Of a DNA stretch of 64,000 nt, positions 29,786-40,491 are shown in pieces. Position 1 is the stretch's first letter. Every line of letters starts with the position of its first letter. The position numbers and the translations under genes are program-made. This DNA comes from Petunia secreta. Lineage: Eukaryota > Streptophyta > Magnoliopsida > Solanales > Solanaceae. The stretch is from assembly GCA_029990175.1 (NCBI GenBank), contig JARKIP010000199.1:310001-374000 (forward strand), read 5' to 3'. Below the pieces are notes generated by a model. It saw only the letters and a program-made list of their open reading frames with translations, did not search any database and was not told the origin of the DNA.

Positions 29786-32066
29786 TCACACGACCCGAAT
29801 TCTCGGTTAGGCCGTCTGGGCAACCAACCACCTCTCCTAAACCTGTCGGGTGAACGTTATTGACTGAATCGATATAAATGTGAAGAATTACCTTGAAATG
29901 AAAATGAACCAAACTTTAACAACATAAGATAACTCTCAAGGATAGACAAGCATACAAGTTGTCTGAATAATACAACTAACTACCCAGAATACACAGTTTT
30001 AAAGGTTTCCAGATCAGACATCTAAGAAGGCCAAAAGATATACACACCTCCCGAAGGGAGCAAAAGTAAGGAAAACTGTAATATCTGAAGTTGGTGGCCG
30101 CAATGAACAAGATGGCTCACTGTAGACAGCTGAAAATGTACTACTCCTCAATCACGACGCGGCTAGCTGGGTCCTGGAGCAGAATCTGCCGAACGAAAAG
30201 AAAACACAACAACAAATAGGGGAGTGAGTCATAAGGACGCAATAAGTGCGAACAAACTAGCAACCTCCAAAAATAGATAAGCTAGTCAGGGAAACGGAAC
30301 CAGACAACAATCAACAAATAAGCAATGCACATATAAGTAGAATAATAGTCATGTACAGAAAGTCTACACAATGGTATGTAATGAAATGGATTGAGATGAA
30401 ATAAAATATGATGCAAAGGGTCACATGTGCCCGTAATCCCATCCCAAAGCGGAATACTCCTGCATTCGAGGGGAATCCATTCTGATAATCAACTGGAGCG
30501 GAATACTTCTGCTCGTGGAGCGGAATACTTCTGCTCGTGGAGCGGAATACTTCTGCTCGTGGAGCGGAATACTCCTGCACCCGATGTAATATAAACCAGA
30601 GGCGGAATACTCCTGCACTCTCCTGGGGCAGAATACTCCTGCACCCGATATAATGTAAAGCTGAGGGGGAATACTCCTGTACTCAGTATCTGACATAAGA
30701 GTGAAATACTCCTGGGGTAAAGTACTTCTGCACCTGATATGATATGCAATGTAATGCATATTAATTCAATATGATGCATTCATACCCTTCACCGGCGCGG
30801 GACTCTCATCGACAGCCGGGAAGTAGATGCCAAGTCACAGCCAGAGTACAATGCTCAGATCCTCAATGCAATACCAACAACAGGACATAACATATAATAT
30901 ACAATCTAAATCCAAGGCTAAGGCGTAATAAGTACGCCTATCGGCAGCTGCACACGTAAAGAACACGTGGTAAAAAGTCCACGAGGCGAGGTGCCTCATA
31001 AGAAATAGATATAAATACTTATCGTATTCCAAAGCTAGCCCTGCAAATCAACAACTGCTTTTTTCTTTAGATTAACTGCCAAACGATCCCGCTCTATTCA
31101 ATAAGCAGAAAAATTATATCAAATAAAGCTAAAGGTTTCATTCTTTATGTCTTAGGGCAATCCAGAACCTGATATCCTATTCGCATATGCAATATGCAGG
31201 CCAGGCCTATGTACAGGGTTCAAAGTCACATAACCAAAATTTAAATAAATTACATTTATATGTTGCCCATAACTCACTGAGTACGAATATATAATTATTT
31301 CCATCATCGGGGGCCAATTGACCCTTTAAACTATCAATTTAAGTCATTAGGGCGATGTCTAATATCCCTATTTTTACCGCAAAAATATATTCAAACACAC
31401 GTAATAAGCTAAGATAATGAGTTAACATCATTACCTGGAGATTTGGGGTAGAAATTCCACTATTTTTCCCTTTTTTCTATTTCTTTTCTAGCCTTTCTTT
31501 TCTTATCTTTCTTCGTATGTTTCTGTCTGTATATCATAACTTGCTGCTGCTACGGGATCAAATCCCTTAGCTAACCGACCTTGCTATTTTTTTTTTTAGT
31601 AAATTCGCTACGATGATTAAAATTAAAATGGAACCCTAGAGAAGTCGAAATGATCCCATATATATAACATACTCGCCAAGGCAAATCTCAAATCGGACTC
31701 CCGAAACTCCAGATATGAATTAAAAGGAAAAAGGACCAAATTATTAATTCTTTAGGACCTTTAGCCGAAATCAACCGAACAGCCTCGAAACTCACTTCAA
31801 AAATTCAGATATGTCATAAATGACCATACGAACCTAGCAACGCTTCTAGATTTTGAATCGGGGCTCATTCGCCAAAATTGTGCTCGAAAACCTCTTTTTT
31901 ACGATTTACCACTAACGAAAAATGAAACCTTCTTCCGATGCCTACCAAATGAGGTCTAATTTAGCTCAAATTTTAAAGAAGAGTCGGGATAGTCCTTACG
32001 AAGCTTTTAAAATTGATGGCACATCAATCGAGGTCCTAATCGAAACGACTACTTAAGGTCGTTTCA
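29786..32066 (-). repeat. E5 5' LTR
   Basis: 2281 bp, starting TCACACG (second base changed from TG) and ending CGTTTCA. It contains the hairpin cluster 30447-30736, including a perfect 22-bp triplication at 30496-30561. It lacks the 35-bp array of E1. Confidence 0.88.
30447..30736. repeat. Hairpin-repeat cluster with 22-bp triplication, E5 5' LTR
   Basis: Units of the CGGAATACTCCTG type. At 30496-30561 one variant, GAGCGGAATACTTCTGCTCG plus TG, is repeated exactly three times in tandem. The E5 3' LTR has a single copy here, so the amplification followed insertion or arose during it. Confidence 0.8.
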
Positions 32067-32590
32067 AGTATCCTATTCGGCTACCCTGTACTACTCCCAC
32101 AAGCTCCACAGTATAGTAGGTCTGTGTGTCGGGAGTGATCCCCCCAATTGCTGGTATGGTTTGCTCATTGTAAATGGAGTTTCTCCCTTCGCCAGACACT
32201 ACAACCTCTTTGTTTTCCCACTCGAACTTCATTGTCTAGAGTAGGGCAAAAGGCACTACCCCAGCTATGTGAATCCAAGGTCTACCTAGCAACAAGTTAT
32301 AAGAAGCAGAGATGTCCATGACATGAAACCCAACAATGAATTCCACGGGACCGACCATGATAGTTAAGTCTATCTCCCCAATGGTGCTTCTTTATGAACC
32401 ATCAAACGCCTTTACCTTCATGTAACTTTCTCTAATCTTGCTTTGATCAATCCCCATTCTCTTTAGACTGATGAATGGGCATATGTTCAAGCCAGACCCT
32501 CCGTCGATCAGAACTCTTCCCACAAACCAGTCTTTGCATTTGATGCCGAACTGATGATAACTTTTGTGACTCATGATATCCTACAAAAAA
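32067..32590 (-). pseudogene. T1 (Tat/Ogre-like) protease relic
   Basis: The minus strand gives FVGRVLIDGGSGLNICP (protease active site D-G-G-S), LKRMGID, then GEIDLTIMVGPVEFIVGF and LLGRPWIHIAGVVPF. This is the order typical of Tat-type proteases. There is one stop after AFDGS, at 32392, and another after VPFALL. The chain continues into 23529-23891 beyond E5. Confidence 0.78.
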
Positions 32591-33167
32591 GAAGATCGTT
32601 AGACTCGACCCCCTTCCCCATTTTGAGAATAAATGGTATACACCTGGCATATTTAATTTTAAAAATATGCACACATAGTCACATCCAAACGCCCCTTGGA
32701 GTTAGTAACTCGTTTGGGTTTGGTTTAGATATGGTGAACTAAAAGACTTAGGCATGGCCGGATGCACAATTTCCTAAAAAAATGCTATGCTGCATGATCT
32801 TAGTAACGACTCTACTGAGATCTGGGGTTCTACTAGACCAGTTCTTTCATGCAGACAACTTTTGCAAGACTTTCTCTTAAGTATTTTATTTTAAGTAAGA
32901 AAAGGGGCAGCCGTGGGTTCCACGCAACCATCCCTTCCTATGGGCTCTAAGATTTAAGAGGGTGCCAAGAGTTGCGGACATTATGAACGATAATTTCAAA
33001 CAACTTATGATATTTTAAAAATATACAATACATTGATAATTGTAAAAAGTAAATAAATAAAAAAATAAGTTAGTATACAATAATGATAAATAATGCAAAA
33101 ATAAATAGACAATATTAAAAACATAAAATCCCAAAAATTAAAGCTCGTTATGGTTAGGACTTTGAGC
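32591..33167 (-). other. T1 leader remnant; gag missing
   Basis: Only about 580 bp separate the T1 PBS from its protease. Tat gag would normally need well over 1 kb here, so gag has been deleted. I see no recognisable protein in this AT-rich stretch. Confidence 0.5.
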
Positions 33168-33168
33168 A

Positions 33169-33186
33169 TCCCCAGCGGAGTCGTCA
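33169..33186 (-). other. T1 primer binding site (Tat/Ogre type)
   Basis: The complement reads TGACGACTCCGCTGGGGA, one base off TGGCGACTCCGCTGGGGA, a tRNA-Arg-type PBS found in Tat/Ogre elements. It lies three bases before the LTR at 33190. Confidence 0.75.
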
Positions 33187-33969
33187 TTCTGTCATATCCA
33201 ACTTTTTACCTAACTCAAAGCAAGGCAAGCCTCGGGTTTGACTAGGTAACTCGGTTGAATTTTGAAATTGGAGTTGCCACCTAATATAAGTCTTCTAAGA
33301 TATAGTAGGTCACCTAAATGTTTAAGGTCGAGTCATGTTCAATAAAAGTATATTTTAAGAGATTCGAGGGTAAGAAGTCCATATGACTCGGGGAAGAAGG
33401 TGTTAGGTACTTCCCCGAGTCCCACAAAAAGTTGTTCCTGCCCGAGTTTTAACTTTTGGGATGTTAGAGAGGTCATAGACAAGTATTAGTCGCATTTACA
33501 AATTACATTACTAAGTCAAATGGTTATAAATGAAATCAGTTAAATAATTTGGCTTATTCATGCAAACAGTCTAAAAGGTAGTGGTGACTAAGGACTGCGC
33601 TTGCGAAATTTCATAGAAACGGCCTAAGCCCAACGACTAATTGCACTTTTGGCCTCAAGTCTGTAAACATTGAGTTAATCGGGTCAATATCGCGAGAAAT
33701 GGTTCAAATCAGTTCATTTACGCAATTTCAGTGTGTAGTAGGCTTTTGCAGAAATAACTAGTTTCAAAAATACTTTTAGATTTTGGCACAAACCAAATTA
33801 GGGTTATTTTATATAGAAAATATTAGTCGTTCCGGGTCGGTGTGACTTGACATTAATTGTCGAGCCCTAACCTTAATGGCTATTTACTTTTGCGGTCAAT
33901 TTCAAAATATATAGTAGTGGGCTGTTTTTGAAAAGGGTAAACGAAAGCACACAAATGCAAGGAAGAGGG

Positions 33970-33974
<5 letters not shown>

Positions 33975-34004
<30 letters not shown>
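33975..34004. repeat. (TA)n microsatellite
   Basis: About 15 TA repeats within the T1 LTR. Confidence 0.9.
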
Positions 34005-34006
<2 letters not shown>

Positions 34007-34732
34007 TTTAGAAAATACGTTTATACAAATTTGTATAGTACACCCTGCACTTATACTCCCATATACACTATTAGTTAATGTATAAGAGATTAAATAGGTC
34101 AAAATCAATTTGTACACGTGAAAGGCCATTTTTAAAAAAACCGTTTTGGGCCTGTCTTGTTTAAGCAAAGAGGGGCAGATTATATTTTACTAAAAAAATA
34201 GTTGCAGATTAGGCAAGCATTACACATTTAGCCTCTGTTGTCGAAACTTCCAGATTTTCACACGTGGGATTTCAATTAAATACGATAGGATTAAATCTAA
34301 ACCATAATGTATGATGAGCATATTGATTTGAACACCTAACTGTCATTTTCACACGAGTCTGTATTTGTTGCTAGCTTAAAGTCAGTTTAGCATGCAAATA
34401 CTTGTTTTAGCATGATGGGAATGCCATCAAATAAGGAGAAGGTTAGGAGGGGCCCCTGTATGGCCAGGCATCACAATTAGTGAGCATTGCTCACTCACAC
34501 AATAAGTACATGCAGGATGTCCTAACAAATATATAGATAGGGATTCTAAAGGAGTAAAAACATAAGTTGATGCCCTGTTACTCAAGCATTAGGCTCAGGA
34601 CTACCCTTATATTCATAATATCAGAGGTTTACACCCCAGAACCCCGGCACCATAGCCAGTTTAGAAAGGTATAACTACTGACCATATTAACCTTGGTTCC
34701 CCTGTGATCAGTAGAATTGGTATGATCTATCT

Positions 34733-34737
34733 AAGAC
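34733..34737. other. Target-site duplication of E4 (left)
   Basis: AAGAC, exactly repeated at 41283-41287 after the right end of E4. Confidence 0.92.
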
Positions 34738-35528
34738 TGATAAGAATCAAATACGAAACGCGGAAATAAAGATAAAGAGCGAGACACTACTCGAACTCCC
34801 TACGAAGTAACTATGGAGAACTCGTTCCATAATACCCTCGTATCGGCGTCAAGGAGGACCTACACTATGCAACTACCCTCGAGTCACACCTGGGACTCGC
34901 AAATAGAATGATCGGGGGTGGTTTGGGGTTCAACTAGAATCCACTAGTAAACTCAAACCGTCTCAAAGGGTTTTCATTCAAAGAGAATCCACTCTTGAAC
35001 ATTGTCATTGACAATCAATCATTCATCATAATAGCTAACTAAGGAATAATGCTAAGCTAGGGAGTATTTATAGGCCTCATTAAAGACATAAGGAAAGGCC
35101 TAAAGTACCCTTAAGTAGATTCTAAAGTCATAAGCCACATAGGGGCATAATAGAAATTACATAGGCTAAAAACTAGCAATTCCCGCAACTCGTTCAGCAC
35201 TAGGCGCCCGGCCTACTTAGAGTAGGCGCCCAGCCTCCCAGGGAGTAGGCGCTCAGCCTAGTTGAAGTAGGCGGCCAGCCTCCTTGGAGTAGGCGGTCCG
35301 CCTGTTCTGAAGGGCTTGCAGAGGCGGTCCGCCTGAAGCACAATCCAGAGAGCTGATCAAAACTAGGCGGCCGGCCTAGTTGAGTAGGCGGTCCGCCCCT
35401 TCTTAGGCAGCCTTGAAACGCCTCGAAATGTGTCTCTAAGGCTCCTCGTTCCATGGCATTCCAATGCATAAGCTCTTCCTTGGCCTTGGATGATGTTTTT
35501 AGATGGTTGCTCGATTTGGGTCTTATCA
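34738..35528 (-). repeat. E4 3' LTR
   Basis: 791 bp, TGATAAGAATC...GGGTCTTATCA. TATA complement TTTATA at 35067-35072; hairpin block 35201-35399. The polyprotein frame ends inside it at 35363. Confidence 0.93.
35201..35399. repeat. GC-rich hairpin block in E4 3' LTR
   Basis: Eight units. On the element's strand, in order, the centres read GGCGGACCGCC, GGCCGGCCGCC, GGCGGACCGCC, GGCGGACCGCC, GGCTGGCCGCC, GGCTGAGCGCC, GGCTGGGCGCC, GGCCGGGCGCC. This is nearly the order found in E2. The 5' LTR copy is 40955-41153. Confidence 0.87.
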
Positions 35529-38500
35529 TCCTCCCCTTCTTGAGAAGATTTCGTCCTCGAAATCAAGGCTTGGTCTCTCACGGCTTTATCAACTCCTCGG
35601 GGTGGCCAAGAATCTCTCCATTTGTCCTTCTTGATCGTCACTTTGGCATAGGCTTCTTCCAAGATCTTCCCCGCCTTAGCATGGAGCTTAGAACCTACAA
35701 GCAACGACAAGCAAAAACAAGCAAACGTCCTACTTTGAAAGTAGGTTAGTGCAAGAAGTGTGGAAAACACACTCTTGTTGTATAACCAAGCATCAATAAC
35801 AATCATGAATATCAAGTCTCCAAAGAGAACAATAAGTACTTGGTTTACTAAAAGCATGCACTCAACACGATAGTGAGCAAATAGGTCATGGGGGCATGGA
35901 AAATGCAAGATCAAGCTATCAAAACCCTCTTGAACCTTAAGCTCAAAATCAACATACCAATCAATCCTCAAGGTGTGAACAACATGTGGAGTGGAGTGAG
36001 TCAAATAGCCAACCCTACAAGTAGGATCAAGCACTCCACTCCCCTTCTTTAGAGCATACCTACTCACACCAAGGGGTTCCTCTTTCCCTTCCATTTCATC
36101 AACTAGGCAACCCGCCTCAAAAGTCAAGCTCTCAAGGAAGGTGTTGATGATGGATTCTTCTTCATCACAACCCAAACTAGCGATCGTAGGGTCACTCAAA
36201 GAACCATCTACCTCACCCATATTTTCAAGCGATGGGTTGCCTAAGGGGTCAAACCCTTCACACCATGGGGGTTCCATTTGACCACCCACCCTAGTCCGAT
36301 ACAAGTCATATCCACTAGTGAGAATGCCTTCAAATAAGGGATTGGTAAAAACATGCATCTCACTATCATGATAAAACATAGACGAGCTATCAAGACTAGG
36401 TTCACTTAAGGAGTCATCACGAACAACCTTGTCCAATTCATGCAATTTGGACTCCTCAAGGACAATTCCATCTTTACCACAACACATTGACCCACCAAAT
36501 AGTAGCAAATCAACAAGAGCATGATCAACTATCTCATCTTCACCTATGTCAAAGGTTGGTGGTGTGTCATAGCAAAGGTCACAATCATGGTCAACTATCA
36601 AATCTACACTAGGGAGGGGTTCAATGAACAATGGGCTCACATCATGATGTGGCATAGTGCTCCTCCCAACTAGTGTTTCACATGCAAACTCAAGTTGACA
36701 ACTAGACTCTTCACTAGTGGTATACTCACTAGATGCATCAAAAACACCAACTAGTGTTGAGTCATCACAAGACAAGTAGCTAGTAGGCTCATGAAAAGGT
36801 GAAGTGGCACTTACATTGGTAGTACTTTCTTGATCACTCACAAGATTTGAAGTGTCATATGCAACTTTCCCTTCATGAAGCTCACATTGAGGCTCCAATG
36901 GCTTGTCTTCAAATGTACCTACACAAGAACTTTCACAAGAAGAGGTAGAAGATAAAGAAGGGTTAGAACAATGGGTGCTCTCACTCTCAATTTTTCCTTC
37001 CTCACCTCTCATCTCGCTCAATTTTACCTCAAGGTCAAGTGTAGTTTGTGGTGACAATCCGCTCACATCACTCCTCAATTCCTCTCCTTTTTCCTCTCTT
37101 GGATTGTCACCGGTCACTCCCTCACTTCTCTCTATCTTTTCTCTCTCAATTGGGGTGGAGTGACTCCCATTTTCATCATGCATTGGCAAAACAATGAAAT
37201 TGTTTGCCTCGGGTTCAAGTACAATGGGTGACTTCGCTTTAGCCCTTTCCCTCAACTCCCGCATTCGTTTGTAGTCATCACTCACTTGCTTGGGAGTTAG
37301 GGGTTTAAGCAAATATCTCTTCCCTTCATGTTTGACCGTGTAAGTATTGACACGACCGTCATGAACCACTTGTCGATCAAATTGCCAAGGCCTTCCAAGG
37401 AGAAGGTGGCAAGCTTGCATGGGCACCACGTCAAACAAGTGTTCATCCACATAACTACCCATTTTGAACTTGATCATTGCTTGCTCCACTACCTTTAACT
37501 CCCCACACTCACTAAGCCATTGTAATCGATACGGCTTGGGGTGCTTCACGGTAGGCAACTTCAATTGGGATATAAGAGATTGACTCACAACATTAGTACA
37601 ACTCCCGGAGTCAATGATCATTGAGCACACAACACCTTTGACTCGGCATCTAGCATGGAATAGATTTTCCCTTTGCAAGGTTTCACCATCCTCTACTATC
37701 ATGGTCCCTAGACTCCTCCGCACAACAAGGAAGGCACGGGCATCATCATCTTCTTCTTCCATTGCAACAATCTCTCCAACATCTCCTTCCTCATCACCTT
37801 CTACTCCCTCTTCTTCCTCGGGTTCACTCTCTTGCTCATACACCAAATCACCAACCACAACCATGGTTCTTTTTGTGGTGCATTCCTTAGCAATATGCCC
37901 AAAGCCCTTACACTTATAACATTGAGTAGAAGTAGAGATAGGATTACTCAAGCGAGTTTTAGAATTACCTCCCAAGTGTGGTGTAGTCTTCTCATAAGGC
38001 CCTTTCACTTCTTTGCTAGCACTTGCACTTGGAAAGTTGGCATTTGGAGTCTTCCACTCTTTTGGCTTGCTTGTAGTAGTAGGAGTGTTGTTTTTGAACT
38101 TCTCTCTTTTGAGCCAAGCCTCGGCATCAATTGCGGCTTCAAACATATCTTCAAGTGTGAGATAATGATGCAACCTCAATTGAGAAGCTATACCATAGCT
38201 CAAGCCATTCTTGAATCGGATCATGGCTTCTTCTTCACCTTCGGTATCCATATCCAATGCCATCCGGATCTTCTCGAACTCGTCATAGTACTCATGCACC
38301 GATTTGACACCTTGTTTTAGATCATAGAGCCTCTTGAGTTGCTCTTGCCGATACCTTGGAGTTATGTACTTGGTGTTCATAAGGCCTTTCAACTCATCCC
38401 AAGTCACATTCAAATGCAAATTCATCCTTCTCCTAGACCTCTTCATAGACTCCCACCAAGTAGAAGCATAGGCCTCAAAGGTAGAAATAGCATATGTACC

Positions 38501-39217
38501 CTTTCGCTCCTCGGTCATCTCATTGGTATCAAACACCCTTTCCATTTGTAGTACCCATTCCATGTATGCCTCCGGATCACAAGTTCCTTTGAAGGATGGA
38601 AGATTGAGCTTGACACTATTGAGGTTGTTGTTGTTGTCACGTACCCCATAGTTAGGCTCCGGTTGGCCTCCATAGTGGTCATCATGTGCAACATACTCCC
38701 TCCTAGCATTCCTCCCTCCATATCCCATGGGTGGCCCTCGACCTCGGCCTCTACCCCTATCTACATTTCGACCCCAATTCATTGGCCTCCTAGGTTGATA
38801 AGGAGCATCATACCCATAGGCCTCATCACCATACTCGGCTTCCTCCTCTTCTTGAGCCTCAACAACTTGCTCAAGAGGTGGGACAAACCTAACGGGTCTT
38901 CGAAATGGAGCATTTACTTGGGGATTGCCCAAGTTGAGAGGATTGCTCTCTTGTTGGGGATTGCCCAACCCACGCTCTCGTAGAGCTTCAACTTTGCTTT
39001 GTTCATACCTCTTGTTTAGCTCAACAAAGTGTCCGGGAGTCATAGGAGTGCTATGACTCGTGCCTTCTCCGGATTCAATTTGGACACTCGGGGTCCTCCT
39101 CTCACCGGTCTCAACTTGGTTCCTCTCGACGGACTCAAGTCTCAAAGTAATATCCTCTAATTTAGCCATAATGGTGGCCATAAAGTGCTTCATGGGATCA
39201 TCTCCATCGATTGCCAT
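35363..39217 (-). CDS. E4 gag-protease-ORFX polyprotein (1284 aa)
   Basis: Uninterrupted frame starting MAIDGDDPMKHFMATIMAK. That ATG matches E2 and E3, so it is preferred over the upstream one. Gag has an RGRGRG stretch, a core with PEAYMEWVLQMERVFDT, and a CCHC knuckle CYKCKGFGHIAKEC at 433-446. Acidic EEEEGVEGDEEGDVGE run. Protease with DSGSC, D536. ORFX from about residue 660 to 1175: acidic and Ser/Cys-rich, with the same hydrophobic end as E3 (LFGDLIFMIVIDAWLYNKS) plus about 50 extra residues in the middle. HAKAGKILEEAYAKV follows. About 55 residues are encoded by the LTR. It lacks RT, RNase H and integrase. Gag differs clearly from E3, whereas protease and ORFX are nearly the same. Confidence 0.9.
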   Translation of the reverse strand: MAIDGDDPMKHFMATIMAKLEDITLRLESVERNQVETGERRTPSVQIESGEGTSHSTPMTPGHFVELNKRYEQSKVEALRERGLGNPQQESNPLNLGNPQVNAPFRRPVRFVPPLEQVVEAQEEEEAEYGDEAYGYDAPYQPRRPMNWGRNVDRGRGRGRGPPMGYGGRNARREYVAHDDHYGGQPEPNYGVRDNNNNLNSVKLNLPSFKGTCDPEAYMEWVLQMERVFDTNEMTEERKGTYAISTFEAYASTWWESMKRSRRRMNLHLNVTWDELKGLMNTKYITPRYRQEQLKRLYDLKQGVKSVHEYYDEFEKIRMALDMDTEGEEEAMIRFKNGLSYGIASQLRLHHYLTLEDMFEAAIDAEAWLKREKFKNNTPTTTSKPKEWKTPNANFPSASASKEVKGPYEKTTPHLGGNSKTRLSNPISTSTQCYKCKGFGHIAKECTTKRTMVVVGDLVYEQESEPEEEEGVEGDEEGDVGEIVAMEEEDDDARAFLVVRRSLGTMIVEDGETLQRENLFHARCRVKGVVCSMIIDSGSCTNVVSQSLISQLKLPTVKHPKPYRLQWLSECGELKVVEQAMIKFKMGSYVDEHLFDVVPMQACHLLLGRPWQFDRQVVHDGRVNTYTVKHEGKRYLLKPLTPKQVSDDYKRMRELRERAKAKSPIVLEPEANNFIVLPMHDENGSHSTPIEREKIERSEGVTGDNPREEKGEELRSDVSGLSPQTTLDLEVKLSEMRGEEGKIESESTHCSNPSLSSTSSCESSCVGTFEDKPLEPQCELHEGKVAYDTSNLVSDQESTTNVSATSPFHEPTSYLSCDDSTLVGVFDASSEYTTSEESSCQLEFACETLVGRSTMPHHDVSPLFIEPLPSVDLIVDHDCDLCYDTPPTFDIGEDEIVDHALVDLLLFGGSMCCGKDGIVLEESKLHELDKVVRDDSLSEPSLDSSSMFYHDSEMHVFTNPLFEGILTSGYDLYRTRVGGQMEPPWCEGFDPLGNPSLENMGEVDGSLSDPTIASLGCDEEESIINTFLESLTFEAGCLVDEMEGKEEPLGVSRYALKKGSGVLDPTCRVGYLTHSTPHVVHTLRIDWYVDFELKVQEGFDSLILHFPCPHDLFAHYRVECMLLVNQVLIVLFGDLIFMIVIDAWLYNKSVFSTLLALTYFQSRTFACFCLSLLVGSKLHAKAGKILEEAYAKVTIKKDKWRDSWPPRGVDKAVRDQALISRTKSSQEGEDDKTQIEQPSKNIIQGQGRAYALECHGTRSLRDTFRGVSRLPKKGRTAYSTRPAA
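35529..35543 (-). other. E4 polypurine tract
   Basis: TCCTCCCCTTCTTGA on the + strand, identical to E3's tract, directly beside the LTR. Confidence 0.92.
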
Positions 39218-39222
39218 TTCAC

Positions 39223-40431
39223 CTACAAAAAGCAACAAACGTTAGCAAATACCTCACCCACTCCCTTACAATTGTTTCACTCGGCTCGCTCGTGTTTAGT
39301 GGGGGGATGGATATTTCACACAAGTTTGAGTCTAAAAGCTTCAAGTAGTTGATCAACTAACCACGACTCAATCACTCAACTTATCAAGTCCAAATGCACT
39401 CCGGGGTGAGTGGAGTTAATGGGACTCGATTGGACGATAGGCACTTTAAATGAGGACTTGAATCAAAAGATACTACGGATCTTCTTTGAATTCTAGTCTC
39501 CTTTCTATGGCACGATGATCCTAATAGCTCAAAGTAATTAGCACTAATCGAGTAGGATTATACTCTAATAGCACTAACCGGAAGCAATGCAATCAACAAA
39601 ACAAGAGAACCTAGAAGGAACTACCCAATGCCCAACTTGAAGGAAGTAGGCGCCCCACCTGTTTTGAGTAGGTGGTCCGCCTGGTTCCCTATAGAGGGGA
39701 GTAGGCGGTCAGCCTACTTGAAGTAGGCGGTCAGCCTACTCTACTAGGCGGTCCGCCTCTGTAAAATCCAGAGAGTGAGCAAAAAGTAGGCGGTCCGCCC
39801 CTTCTACTAGGCGCCCCGCCTAGTGCAACTTCCAGCACTGTTCAAACTCGTTTCAAGTCGATTTCCAAGCCTCAAATCCGCTTGTTTCAACTTGTTTTCA
39901 CAATCCAATGATACCCAAAGTTGTTTTTGATCCCTTCTAACAAACCCCAATCAAATTTACATCCAAACAATCAATCAAATCAAGATTCAAAGTCAAGAAC
40001 TTCAAGAACACAAGGGTTTATCAAAGGGTTTTCAAAATGGATTGTGATTCATCAAAGTTGGTGTTATATATGTTCAAATCCCACAAAATTGGTACCAAAT
40101 CGTTTGTTTTCCAATGAAGATCAATCCCCAATATCAAGTTTTCAATCCAACATCAATCCAACCCAAGAATCAAACCAAAATCATCAAGAACAAGTTCATC
40201 AAGGGTTTAAGGAAAATTTGGGGTTTCAATGTTTCAAACTCCACCAATCCAAGTGTTTTAGGTATCCAAACAACGGGAATTCTATCACGATCAAGAATCT
40301 ATAACACCCATATCATAATTCATCCAAACCAACAAGATACACCAAATTTTTGGAATTTTCAATTTTTCAATTTTTTTGTGATTTTCTCCTTTCCAATAAC
40401 AAGAACAAGAAAACTAAAGATAGAAACCAAC
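39223..40431 (-). other. Possible leader intron of E4
   Basis: CCTAG|GTTGGTTT near the PBS and TTTTTGTAG|GTGAA before the gag ATG on the minus strand. The signals match those in E2 and E3; the hairpin block 39646-39824 lies inside. Confidence 0.28.
39646..39824. repeat. GC-rich hairpin block in E4 leader
   Basis: Units AGGCGGTCCGCCT, AGGCGGTCAGCCT, AGGCGCCCCGCCT and AGGTGGTCCGCCT (+ strand). Spacer text (CCAGAGAGTGAGCAAAAAGT) is the complement of the spacer in E2's U3 block, linking leader and U3 blocks across the family. Confidence 0.87.
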
Positions 40432-40476
40432 CTAGGCACGAAGAATCGGGGTTTGTAGAAACAAAACCCGAGCCTT

Positions 40477-40488
40477 GCTCTGATACCA
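40477..40488 (-). other. E4 primer binding site
   Basis: GCTCTGATACCA, complement of TGGTATCAGAGC, three bases before the LTR at 40492. Confidence 0.93.
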
Positions 40489-40491
40489 AGA

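Larger units (their letters stand above)
23892..32066 (-). mobile_element. E5: Tekay/Del-like element, minus strand, integrase deleted
   Basis: LTRs begin TGACACGACC (23892) and TCACACGACC (29786); the intact right LTR ends CGTTTCA at 32066. Flanks GGTAT (23887-23891) and AGTAT (32067-32071) match at four of five bases, consistent with an old target duplication. Gag, protease, RT and RNase H relics lie in order on the minus strand. Integrase, the PPT and the last part of the 3' LTR are missing near 26050-26168. It interrupts the T1 coding relic. Confidence 0.88.
33190..34737 (-). repeat. T1 5' LTR, first part
   Basis: Starts TGTCATATCC beside the PBS. It contains a (TA)n microsatellite at 33975-34004 and no gene. 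It is interrupted by E4 and resumes at 41283. The combined length is about 3.5 kb. Confidence 0.75.

Noticed and set aside
35200..35529. Pro/Gly-rich minus-strand frame in E4 LTRs (also 40954-41283)
   Set aside because: Alternative-frame reading of the hairpin block. The polyprotein uses a different frame here.
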